From assembly GCF_000007825.1 (NCBI RefSeq), contig NC_004722.1, positions 3,326,501-3,390,500 of the forward strand: 64,000 nucleotides of DNA, written 5' to 3'. Position numbers and translations under genes: made by a program. Source of the stretch: Bacillus cereus ATCC 14579. GTDB taxonomy: Bacteria; Bacillota; Bacilli; Bacillales; Bacillaceae_G. Of the stretch, positions 54,535 to 61,961 are shown one piece after another. Each line of letters begins with the position of its first letter. Position 1 is the first letter of the stretch. The notes beneath the pieces were generated by a model. That model was not told where the DNA came from. It did no database searches and worked only from the letters and a program-made list of their open reading frames with translations.

Positions 54535-54766
54535 TTTCTTTTCCCCTTATTTGTCTATTTCTTTATTTTTATAATCAATAAGAAAATTGATCTAACCAAC
54601 TTTCATAATCATCATTTTGGAACGGACGGATCATCAGTCTCTTTGTCTCTACCTGTAATAGCGGCAGCTTCATTTATATCTCTTCCCTCAATTGTTTTTC
54701 GAATATTCTTTATTATCTTACACAAAATACAAAATCTAGTAAATCATTATGTTTTTAATACATAAA

Positions 54767-54797
54767 AACCCAGTCATGCCTTATACATAACTGGGTT
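54767..54797 (-). terminator. Terminator of the acyl-CoA ligase gene
   Basis: AACCCAGT pairs with ACTGGGTT, then TTTTTATG on the minus strand. The 54535-54817 gap shows nothing else. Confidence 0.7.
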
Positions 54798-54817
54798 CTC
54801 CATCGTTTTATAATTTT

Positions 54818-56320
54818 CTATTTCACAAGAACTACATCTCGTAATTCCCTCTTCAACACTTTTCCTAAAGCGTTTTTCGGTAACTCGTCTATGAATACTA
54901 CTTCTGGTATTTTATAACTTGCTAACTTCTCCTTACAATACTGAATAATACTTTCTTCTGTTAATGTTGTTTCGCCATCCTTCACAATGTAAGCTCTTGG
55001 AACCTCTCCCCAAAAGTCATCTGGAACTCCAACTACTGCAACTTCTAAAACACCTTGTATTTCATGAATAACATCTTCTACTTGATCTGGATATACGTTG
55101 TCACCACCGCGTATAATAACGTCTTTATATCTTCCCATAATATGCAGGAATCCATCATCATCTATCATGCCAGCATCGCCCATATTAAACCAGTTATCTT
55201 TTACTACCTTCTTTGTCGCCTTTTCATTATTCCAATACCCTTTAAACATGTATGGACTTTTCACATGAATCTCTCCAACTTCATTTGTTGTTAGTTCATG
55301 TCCTGTTTCCGGATGAACAATTTTCACCTCTACATTTTTCAAGGTTTTTCCTACAGAAGACATCTTTTCTTTTCCCATCATTGGATGCCATGAGGTTACA
55401 ACCCAACCTTCTGTACTACCATAACCTTGCACCATATAGATTCCTTTTTCCATATATTTTTGAATGAGTGTTTCTGGCACTTTTGTACCACCGCTTTGTG
55501 CTACTTTAAAGGTTGAAATATTACGTTCTTTTTTATTTAATTCATCAAGCATGTAACTATAAACAGCAGGGAACGCAAGCATCGTAGTAATTTTCTCTTC
55601 TTCAATCTTATCCCAAATAATAGCAGGATTCGAATCAGCTAAGAAAATCATCGTAACGCCATGATAAATACAATTTAAAATAGAAAGCACGCCACTCATA
55701 TGGAACAATGGATGCACAGATAAAAAGCGTTCACCTGCTGGGATTTCTCTTTGTCCCGCAATTTCAGCAAAATAGTGATGTAAGTTTTTATGTCCAATTA
55801 CACATGCTTTCGCCTGTCCAGTCGTTCCTGAAGTAAATAAGTAAATGGCGTCGTCTTCTTCATGAACTTCTACGTTCGGTTCTGTCGTTGGCTGTTTTTG
55901 CAGCTCTAATTCAAATGAACCAAAACCTTCTTTTGTCGTTTGAATTACATAAGGAATTTCTTTAACAGCATCAACATTTAATAACACTTCACTAAATTCT
56001 TCATCAATAACTAACACTTTTAATTTCGCTTCTTTTACAATTGTTTCTAATTCATATACAGTAAGCTGATGATTTAGCGGAATAAATACCGCTCCAATTT
56101 TTAAACTTGCCATCATAACGCTTGGAAATGGGTGATTATTTTTGCATAGTATTCCTATACGATCTCCTCTTTGCACACCATTATGTAACAAATAATGTGC
56201 AAGCTGATTTACTCGTTCATTATATTGCTGAAACGAATATCTTTTCTTCCCTCCTACAAGCGCTTCCAAATTTGGTGACTGCATTGCTCTCTTTTGTAAT
56301 AATTGTCGCATCGTTCTCAA
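54818..56320 (-). CDS. AMP-binding acyl-CoA synthetase-like protein
   Basis: A 500-residue ANL-superfamily ligase activating a carboxylic acid through an adenylate. Core motifs are YLFTSGTTGQAKAC (P-loop, with QAKA where PKG is usual), YGSTEGW, GYWNNEKATKKV, GRYKDVIIRGGDNVYP and the catalytic Lys region PKNALGKVLKREL. It is probably a medium- or long-chain fatty acid ligase, but the substrate cannot be read from sequence. It stands alone, with terminators on both sides. Confidence 0.9.
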   Translation of the reverse strand: MRTMRQLLQKRAMQSPNLEALVGGKKRYSFQQYNERVNQLAHYLLHNGVQRGDRIGILCKNNHPFPSVMMASLKIGAVFIPLNHQLTVYELETIVKEAKLKVLVIDEEFSEVLLNVDAVKEIPYVIQTTKEGFGSFELELQKQPTTEPNVEVHEEDDAIYLFTSGTTGQAKACVIGHKNLHHYFAEIAGQREIPAGERFLSVHPLFHMSGVLSILNCIYHGVTMIFLADSNPAIIWDKIEEEKITTMLAFPAVYSYMLDELNKKERNISTFKVAQSGGTKVPETLIQKYMEKGIYMVQGYGSTEGWVVTSWHPMMGKEKMSSVGKTLKNVEVKIVHPETGHELTTNEVGEIHVKSPYMFKGYWNNEKATKKVVKDNWFNMGDAGMIDDDGFLHIMGRYKDVIIRGGDNVYPDQVEDVIHEIQGVLEVAVVGVPDDFWGEVPRAYIVKDGETTLTEESIIQYCKEKLASYKIPEVVFIDELPKNALGKVLKRELRDVVLVK

Positions 56321-56415
56321 GTAAAACTCCCCTTTATATATGTTAGGTTTTTTATTTTACCAGATTAACTATTAATTTACTAAAGATTACACTTAGTGAA
56401 TATAAGAAAAATATA

Positions 56416-56450
56416 AAATAGCCATTTACTTCACAAGTAAATGGCTATTT
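56416..56450 (-). terminator. Terminator of the quinone reductase gene
   Basis: Perfect 16-bp arms AAATAGCCATTTACTT and AAGTAAATGGCTATTT, loop CAC. Confidence 0.9.
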
Positions 56451-56454
56451 TTCA

Positions 56455-56991
56455 TTATATATTAGAATACTTCTTGTTCATTACATATTGCACATACTCA
56501 GGTGCACTTTTATCAATCTCTTCATCACTTAGTTTATATTCTGCACCATATAAATAAAAGGAAGGTATAAATTCCATACCTGTATATAGGCATGTAGCTT
56601 GGAATGGTTTCGTCAACTCATCCATTGTAATCCCACTATTTTCATAGTCTTTTTCTAATCCACCTATAGAAATAGCTACACCAAATTCTTTCCCCTTCAC
56701 TTTATCTCCTTGTGATCCGTACGCAAATCCATATGTTAATACATCATCGAACCATTTTTTTAATAATGGTGGTGTGCTGTACCAGTAAAGCGGAAATTGA
56801 AATATATATCTGTCATGTTCTACTAATAACTTTTGCTCTTCTTCAATATTAAACTCCCAATTTGGTGCCACCTTATATAATTCATGCACCGTAATTTCAT
56901 CTGAATGTTTCTCAAGTTCTTCTATCCATCTTTTATTAATTTTTGATTTTTCAATATGAGGGTGTGCTACAATTACAAGTGTTCTCATCAT
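56455..56991 (-). CDS. Flavodoxin-fold NAD(P)H quinone reductase
   Basis: A 178-residue FMN/FAD oxidoreductase of the YwrO/KefF/MdaB group: LVIVAHPHIEKSKINKRWIE at the N terminus, the flavin-contact motif FQFPLYWYSTPPLLKKWFDD, and GYAYG-like FAYGSQGDKVKGK with AISIGG. It reduces quinones by two electrons. It is divergent from hxlR-D across operator S14, the classical arrangement of an HxlR-controlled quinone detoxification gene. Confidence 0.9.
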   Translation of the reverse strand: MMRTLVIVAHPHIEKSKINKRWIEELEKHSDEITVHELYKVAPNWEFNIEEEQKLLVEHDRYIFQFPLYWYSTPPLLKKWFDDVLTYGFAYGSQGDKVKGKEFGVAISIGGLEKDYENSGITMDELTKPFQATCLYTGMEFIPSFYLYGAEYKLSDEEIDKSAPEYVQYVMNKKYSNI

Positions 56992-57065
56992 TTTCCAGCC
57001 CCTTTATAAATTAATCAATCCTTTACGTATTAGTATGAATGAGTTACATATAATTGAAAAGTACG

Positions 57066-57096
57066 TACTTTCAGGTACTATAGGAACCTTGAAGTA
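57066..57096. promoter_or_regulatory. HxlR-type double operator S14
   Basis: TACTTTCAGGTA (57066-57077) and AACCTTGAAGTA (57085-57096) separated by CTATAGG, centres 19 bp apart. It sits between quinone reductase and hxlR-D, only 16 bp before the hxlR-D start. Confidence 0.72.
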
Positions 57097-57112
57097 CCTT
57101 TGGAGGTGTTAT

Positions 57113-57436
57113 ATGAATCAAAATGATAATTGCCCAATTGCAACAACACTCGATGTAATCGGTGGAAAATGGAAAGTTCATATTTTATGTATTTTGTCGG
57201 ATGGAAAAATGCGAACAAATGAAATTAAACGAGAAATCCCAAACATTACACAAAAGGTTCTTACACAACAACTTCGGCAACTTGAAGCTGATGGGATTAT
57301 CTATCGTACCGTATATCAAGAAGTACCACCAAAGGTTGAGTACACACTAAGTGAATACGGAAAATCTTTAATGCAAATAATGGATAATCTGTTTGAATGG
57401 GGAAAAGATCATCAAATTAAAAGATTACATGACTAA
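57113..57436 (+). CDS. HxlR/DUF24 regulator D
   Basis: A protein of about 107 residues: NCPIATTLDVIGGKWKVHIL with the sensor-type Cys near the start, ITQKVLTQQLRQLEADGIIY, PPKVEYTLSEYG. ATG 57113 after GGAGGTG (57102-57108) is chosen; the longer frame from 57035 would run through the operator and is unlikely. Divergent quinone reductase and shared operator point to a YodB/QorR-like repressor. Confidence 0.92.
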   Translation: MNQNDNCPIATTLDVIGGKWKVHILCILSDGKMRTNEIKREIPNITQKVLTQQLRQLEADGIIYRTVYQEVPPKVEYTLSEYGKSLMQIMDNLFEWGKDHQIKRLHD

Positions 57437-57527
57437 AAAAGCACTATATACTTTGTTTAATCCTCTACGTTCATATTTTTTATTTCTATAATTTTTATTT
57501 TCATCATTTTTTAGCTAACTTGTTTTC

Positions 57528-57565
57528 TTAGATTGATGGACGTGACCCCACATCCATCAATCTAA
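57528..57565 (+). terminator. Terminator downstream of hxlR-D
   Basis: TTAGATTGATGGA pairs with TCCATCAATCTAA, about 90 bp after the stop. Confidence 0.65.
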
Positions 57566-57592
57566 AAAGATACAATTAGAAAAATGAGATTT

Positions 57593-57758
57593 CTATAAAG
57601 TTTCGCATATAAACACTACTTCCGCCTCATTAAGCGCTCGCTCTACTTTTTCTAATCTCAATTGTACGTAAGCTATAAAGAAGCACCCCTAAACCGAGAA
57701 TTTTTTCATTATTAGACGCATTAGAACCTAAGGTAATAGTAGGTACATTTAAACCCAT
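57593..57758 (-). pseudogene. Possible frameshifted small ORF
   Basis: ATG 57756-57758 reads MGLNVPTITLGSNASNNEKI, and another frame carries on CFFIAYVQLRLEKVERALNE to a stop at 57593. The span is one base over a multiple of three. No family recognised; weak ribosome site. Confidence 0.25.
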
Positions 57759-57810
57759 TAAACCTTTCACTCCATTCTATAGGCATATAAAAAGATACTC
57801 CTTAAAAATA

Positions 57811-57857
57811 AAAAACGCTATTCTCTCTGTAAAATCATAGAAAAGAATAGCGTTTTT
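57811..57857 (-). terminator. Terminator of the ArsR-type gene
   Basis: Perfect 14-bp arms AAAAACGCTATTCT and AGAATAGCGTTTTT. Confidence 0.85.
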
Positions 57858-57880
57858 TATTTTGAAATAGAAGTCATTAT

Positions 57881-58156
57881 TTAAACTAAACATGCTAATA
57901 TTGATTTTGTGCGATTGTCAGTTACCTCATAATAAATTTCTAATCCTTTCCGAGTACCTGTAACCATTTTAGCAGCTTTTAGTTTAGATAAATGTTGACT
58001 AATTGTACTTTGAGGCATTTGTAAATCCCCATACATTGTTGTTACATTAGTAGGACCTTTTGCAAGCATTATTTTTACTAAAGATAGACGAACTGGATGC
58101 GCCAATACCTTTAACACCTCAGCGATTTCTTGAAACATTTCTTTTTTTTCTTTCAT
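57881..58156 (-). CDS. ArsR-type helix-turn-helix regulator
   Basis: A 91-residue winged-helix protein: VLKVLAHPVRLSLVKIM, then the recognition region MPQSTISQHLSKLKAAKMV and the wing RKGLEIYYEV. The CxC metal motif of SmtB/ArsR sensors is absent; the only Cys is at the C terminus (ILACLV). It may sense something other than metal. GGGGAG precedes the start. No obvious target gene is adjacent. Confidence 0.9.
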   Translation of the reverse strand: MKEKKEMFQEIAEVLKVLAHPVRLSLVKIMLAKGPTNVTTMYGDLQMPQSTISQHLSKLKAAKMVTGTRKGLEIYYEVTDNRTKSILACLV

Positions 58157-58382
58157 CTTATTTCTCCCCTTTTATATACATATTTATGTTATCCATATAT
58201 ATAATTCGAAGGTATATGCGTTTTTGTGTCCGTCATTTTAAAAAAATATAAAAAAACTTTAATCCGAAACTAAAGGATTAGCTTAACATACTGTCTCACT
58301 ATTCATAATGAATAGGAATCTCGTTATAGAAGCAGCAGTTTTTATGCTACAACTCTACATTCAACTAACTAAAACTAATGAA

Positions 58383-58407
58383 AAAAAGAGCAGATAGTCC
58401 GCTCTTT
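58383..58407 (-). terminator. Short terminator at GT2 gene end
   Basis: AAAAGAGC pairs with GCTCTTTT, with an A run before it, overlapping the gene's stop codon. The 58157-58382 gap shows nothing else I can support. Confidence 0.6.
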
Positions 58408-59873
58408 TATGATGCCTCCTTATGTTCCGTGGAATGTTTAACACTCCCCAGTCTCTTTAGTTTATTCCACCCTACCGCTACTCCTCGAAGCGATGAGAAT
58501 ATAGATTTAATGACAACATAAGTCATAAATTGACGATAAATAAAACGTTGTAAAATTAACCATACTAATGGTTTCGGATTCTCTTCCTCTAATTTAAATG
58601 CAAATAGAGAAGCGAGAAGATCCATTAAAAAGAATACAAGATAAAATCCTAAAACTTTTAGCGGATTACTACTAAATAGTCCTATAATCATTAATATATC
58701 TGCAAAAGGAGCAATGAATTGCAGAACATATTGGAATAACCACATGTTAGGCAGTGCAATAAACCCTAATGTTTTATGTTTAGAATTACACAACGCTTTT
58801 CGATGTTTCCAAAGACATTGAAGTGTACCATATGACCAACGATATCGCTGTTTAATGAGACTTTTCACATCCTCAGGTGATTCCGTAAAAGCATGCGCTT
58901 TTTCTTCATATACAATTCTATGCCCTTGACGTAAAAATGTAATAGTAAGATCCGTATCTTCTGCTAATGTATCTTCGCTTAAATATCCAGATTCAACTAC
59001 ATTCTTCTTGCGCCACGCCCCAATAGCTCCTGGAACGACTGTAATACAATTTAACTCATCAAAAGCTCTACGTTCTAAATTAAACCCTGTAATATACTCA
59101 ACATGTTGCCAAGTAGTTAACAAATTCCGTCTATTCCCCACTTTGACATTACCTGAAACTGCAGCTACATTCTGATCTTCAAAGTGTCTAACCATTAAAG
59201 AAATAGCGTCTTGCGCAATAATAGTATCCGCATCTAAAGTGACAATGATTTCTCCTCGCGATTGTTGAAACCCTAGGTTCATTGCCGATGATTTCCCGCC
59301 ATTTTCTTTCTGAATGAAACGAACTTTAGGGTGTTTATAAAATGTTTCTTTCATTACTTTTGACGTACCATCTGTCGATCCGTCATCCACAACAATAACT
59401 TCAAATTCTCTATAATTACTATTCAAAATTGAGTGAATCGTCTTGGCTATCACCTTTTCTTCATTATATGCCGCTATGACAACACTAACAAAAGGTTGAT
59501 AAGACGAATTAATATAGCGAGATAACGTTTTTCTTTTCTGCTTCCATGCAAAATAAATTAAGAATAAAAATCGAAAAATCCCTAATCCAATAGCAATATA
59601 AAAAATAGTAGTTAATATATGCTTAAAATATCCGGCTCCTGAAAAGACAGCTTTATTGTAAAGTAAATATTGCTTCCCCTCAGAAGAAACAGGAGGCATA
59701 ATTTCATCTCGTTCTTTATTCATTAAATCTGAAATTGTTACAAAACTATATCCATGCTTTTTTAGGTCTTTAATAATGATTGGGAGCGCCTCTACTGTAT
59801 GTGTACGATTCCCTCCCGCATCATGGGGAAGAATAATATTTCCCTCTCCCTTATAAATGGGGATTAAGAGCAC
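58407..59873 (-). CDS. GT2 glycosyltransferase (3' part of a split GH18-deacetylase-GT2 gene)
   Basis: A 488-codon frame. Residues 1-55 are the end of a NodB deacetylase domain (GEGNIILPHDAGGNRTHTVE, HGYSFVTISDLM), so this is not a natural start. A membrane helix follows at about 85-108, then a processive family-2 glycosyltransferase: DDGS (about 163), LDADT (about 214), EDTD (about 305), QRYRW (342-346). Two or three more membrane helices come after 370. It resembles NodC/PgaC-type synthases of N-acetylglucosamine polymers. The frame joins the upstream one if one C is removed at 59859-59862. Confidence 0.88.
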   Translation of the reverse strand: MLLIPIYKGEGNIILPHDAGGNRTHTVEALPIIIKDLKKHGYSFVTISDLMNKERDEIMPPVSSEGKQYLLYNKAVFSGAGYFKHILTTIFYIAIGLGIFRFLFLIYFAWKQKRKTLSRYINSSYQPFVSVVIAAYNEEKVIAKTIHSILNSNYREFEVIVVDDGSTDGTSKVMKETFYKHPKVRFIQKENGGKSSAMNLGFQQSRGEIIVTLDADTIIAQDAISLMVRHFEDQNVAAVSGNVKVGNRRNLLTTWQHVEYITGFNLERRAFDELNCITVVPGAIGAWRKKNVVESGYLSEDTLAEDTDLTITFLRQGHRIVYEEKAHAFTESPEDVKSLIKQRYRWSYGTLQCLWKHRKALCNSKHKTLGFIALPNMWLFQYVLQFIAPFADILMIIGLFSSNPLKVLGFYLVFFLMDLLASLFAFKLEEENPKPLVWLILQRFIYRQFMTYVVIKSIFSSLRGVAVGWNKLKRLGSVKHSTEHKEAS

Positions 59874-61767
59874 GCTTTACTAATTCATTTGTTGATGGTG
59901 TTGCCCAGTCTTCGGGATCAACTTTTTCCGCTACCATTGTATAGTTCATATTTTGTGCACGTAAAATAGGCAATATTTCATTTGATGAATCCGGGTTAGC
60001 ATCCGCTTCATATGGCGGTCTAAATAAAACCGTAGAATGTCCAGTTACTTCCTGAATTAAACGTTGCGTCGTATTAAGTTCTACTTTCGTTCGTAGTAAA
60101 GACGTATCAGCTATGTTAGGATGCTTGAAAGTATGATTGCCAATTTCATGCCCTTCATCGTATATTCTTTTTACAATACTAGTATTTAGTTGTGCGTTTT
60201 CACCAAGTACAAAAAAAGCAGCTTTTATTTGATTCTCTTTTAATATATCTAAAATTTCTGGCGTATATTTCGGGTCTGGTCCATCATCAAATGTTAATAC
60301 TACTTGTTTCCCATTTGGTTTTCCATATCGTTGCACTTCATATGCAGATGGTAAGGATTGATATACTTCATCTGTAAGGTAACCATCTTTGCCTACTTTA
60401 AAATCTCTCAATCCATTTTTTCTTTCATTCTCAATCTGTAAAATTTCACCTTGTCCAGAATAATTTACTTCATCTAAACTATTGATTTTATGTAATACAT
60501 TAGGATTTTTTTGTGCCTCAATCGGATTTTTTAAAACTTTCCATATTGTAGGGTCTTCTGCTCCTAGTCTCCATAACGCAAATCCCTTTGCATTATTGTC
60601 CATTGCGATTTTCACTTGATTATAGAGAGTAACGCCATCTAAGAACCAAGCAGTATGTTCTTTCTCTCCTGTTTTATATCTAAAATAAGGGTTCCCACTA
60701 CTCTTATCCCATTGAATTTTCATATTTGAACCTTGAGCCATTGCCATAACTTCTGAAAAAGTTAATGATTTCGCTGGTTCTTTACTATTCACTTCCCAAT
60801 CATATCCATAGTTACCGAAAGCAACTATAAGTTTATTAGACGGAATATTCAGTTCTTTCAATGTATGTTGGAACCACTTATTTGAAGCAATTGGTCCTGG
60901 TTCCCCGGCTCCATAGTGCTCATCGTACATCATTACAATCATTCGATCTATTATTTTTGCTAACGCACTATAATCAAAAGCCTTATCATTAGCTGGAACA
61001 TCTTGTGTAACGAGCAAATCATGTTCATGAAATTCCGTAGTAAGTTCTTTCATAAAATTTGTTAAGTTTTCTCTATCACTTTCAGGTACGGCCTCAAAGT
61101 CAATATTAATTCCTGAAAAATGATTCTTTTTAACTTGGCTTACTAAATCATTAATAAACTTTGTCTTTACATCATTTGAGGAATTCAGTAACTTATGAAT
61201 TAGCCCACTATCAGGACCAGAAGCTTCCTCAGTATAGTTAGTAAGCAAAGGCATAATCTTCACTTGATTTTTTTCTGCCAACTTTACTATCTCAGGTTTG
61301 ATCTCACTTCTAATCGTTAAATCTGCTTTTAAATGATACCACTCTGGTACTAACGTAGTTAAGGAATCGATATTTTCTTTTAAAGAAGCGGTACTATTTT
61401 CATCCCAGTTTACGTAAAAACCATACACTTCTTTAGGTTGTTTACTATCCTTCGGCGGATTCACCAAATTTTTATTATCCTTCGTTTCGGTATTTGGGTT
61501 AAATTCTTCCTTCTTTAACTGCTGATCACTAAGTTTTTGATTAATTGGTACAAGTTTAGTATCTTGTTGTACAGCGGTATTCATATTTGGAATTTCTGGT
61601 GTTGAAAAAATACTTTGAAAGAAAAAATAGAATACAACACCTACACTAACTATTGAAATACATAGAAACGAAATAAAGGCTATGTTTCTCCTTCCTTTCG
61701 GATCATAAAAAACAGGTTTTTCTTTATCTTTTTCTTGTTGAATGTTTTTCTCCATTATATTTTTCAC
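59851..61767 (-). CDS. GH18-like hydrolase + NodB deacetylase (5' part of split gene)
   Basis: A 638-codon frame. A membrane helix lies at about residues 29-52 and a low-complexity linker to about 112. The GH18-like barrel (about 115-420) has catalytic-type INIDFE (220-225) and VMMYDEHY. The polysaccharide deacetylase domain (about 488-625) has TFDDGPD (492-498), HTFKH (545-549) and RPPYE (583-587). It ends abruptly at NPHL because CCCC replaces CCC on the coding strand; relatives probably encode one protein of about 1,100 residues with the GT2 module. GTG start after AAGGAG. Confidence 0.88.
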   Translation of the reverse strand: MKNIMEKNIQQEKDKEKPVFYDPKGRRNIAFISFLCISIVSVGVVFYFFFQSIFSTPEIPNMNTAVQQDTKLVPINQKLSDQQLKKEEFNPNTETKDNKNLVNPPKDSKQPKEVYGFYVNWDENSTASLKENIDSLTTLVPEWYHLKADLTIRSEIKPEIVKLAEKNQVKIMPLLTNYTEEASGPDSGLIHKLLNSSNDVKTKFINDLVSQVKKNHFSGINIDFEAVPESDRENLTNFMKELTTEFHEHDLLVTQDVPANDKAFDYSALAKIIDRMIVMMYDEHYGAGEPGPIASNKWFQHTLKELNIPSNKLIVAFGNYGYDWEVNSKEPAKSLTFSEVMAMAQGSNMKIQWDKSSGNPYFRYKTGEKEHTAWFLDGVTLYNQVKIAMDNNAKGFALWRLGAEDPTIWKVLKNPIEAQKNPNVLHKINSLDEVNYSGQGEILQIENERKNGLRDFKVGKDGYLTDEVYQSLPSAYEVQRYGKPNGKQVVLTFDDGPDPKYTPEILDILKENQIKAAFFVLGENAQLNTSIVKRIYDEGHEIGNHTFKHPNIADTSLLRTKVELNTTQRLIQEVTGHSTVLFRPPYEADANPDSSNEILPILRAQNMNYTMVAEKVDPEDWATPSTNELVKRALNPHL

Positions 61768-61796
61768 ATACTCCTTCTTAATAGAACTATAGAATA

Positions 61797-61923
61797 ATAA
61801 AGTGCAACTTTAATCAGCCCTCACCAATCGGGCATTTACGGGCAGCCCGATCCCCACCTAACTTCTTTGCTTCCACTGAATTTTGAGATGGAGGTCTTAC
61901 TGCCCGGCAAATAGCGGGATAAA
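61797..61923 (+). repeat. bcr1-like repeat, first stem deleted (copy G)
   Basis: ATAAAGTGCAACTTTAATCAG, CACCAATCGGGCATTTACGG, second stem (TCCCCACCT / GATGGAGG), ending ATAGCGGGATAAA. Perfect ATAAA at both ends. Between rsgI and the GH18 gene. Confidence 0.88.
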
Positions 61924-61961
61924 TCCTTTTAGCTTTGAAATGAATCTCTCACTTCCATATT

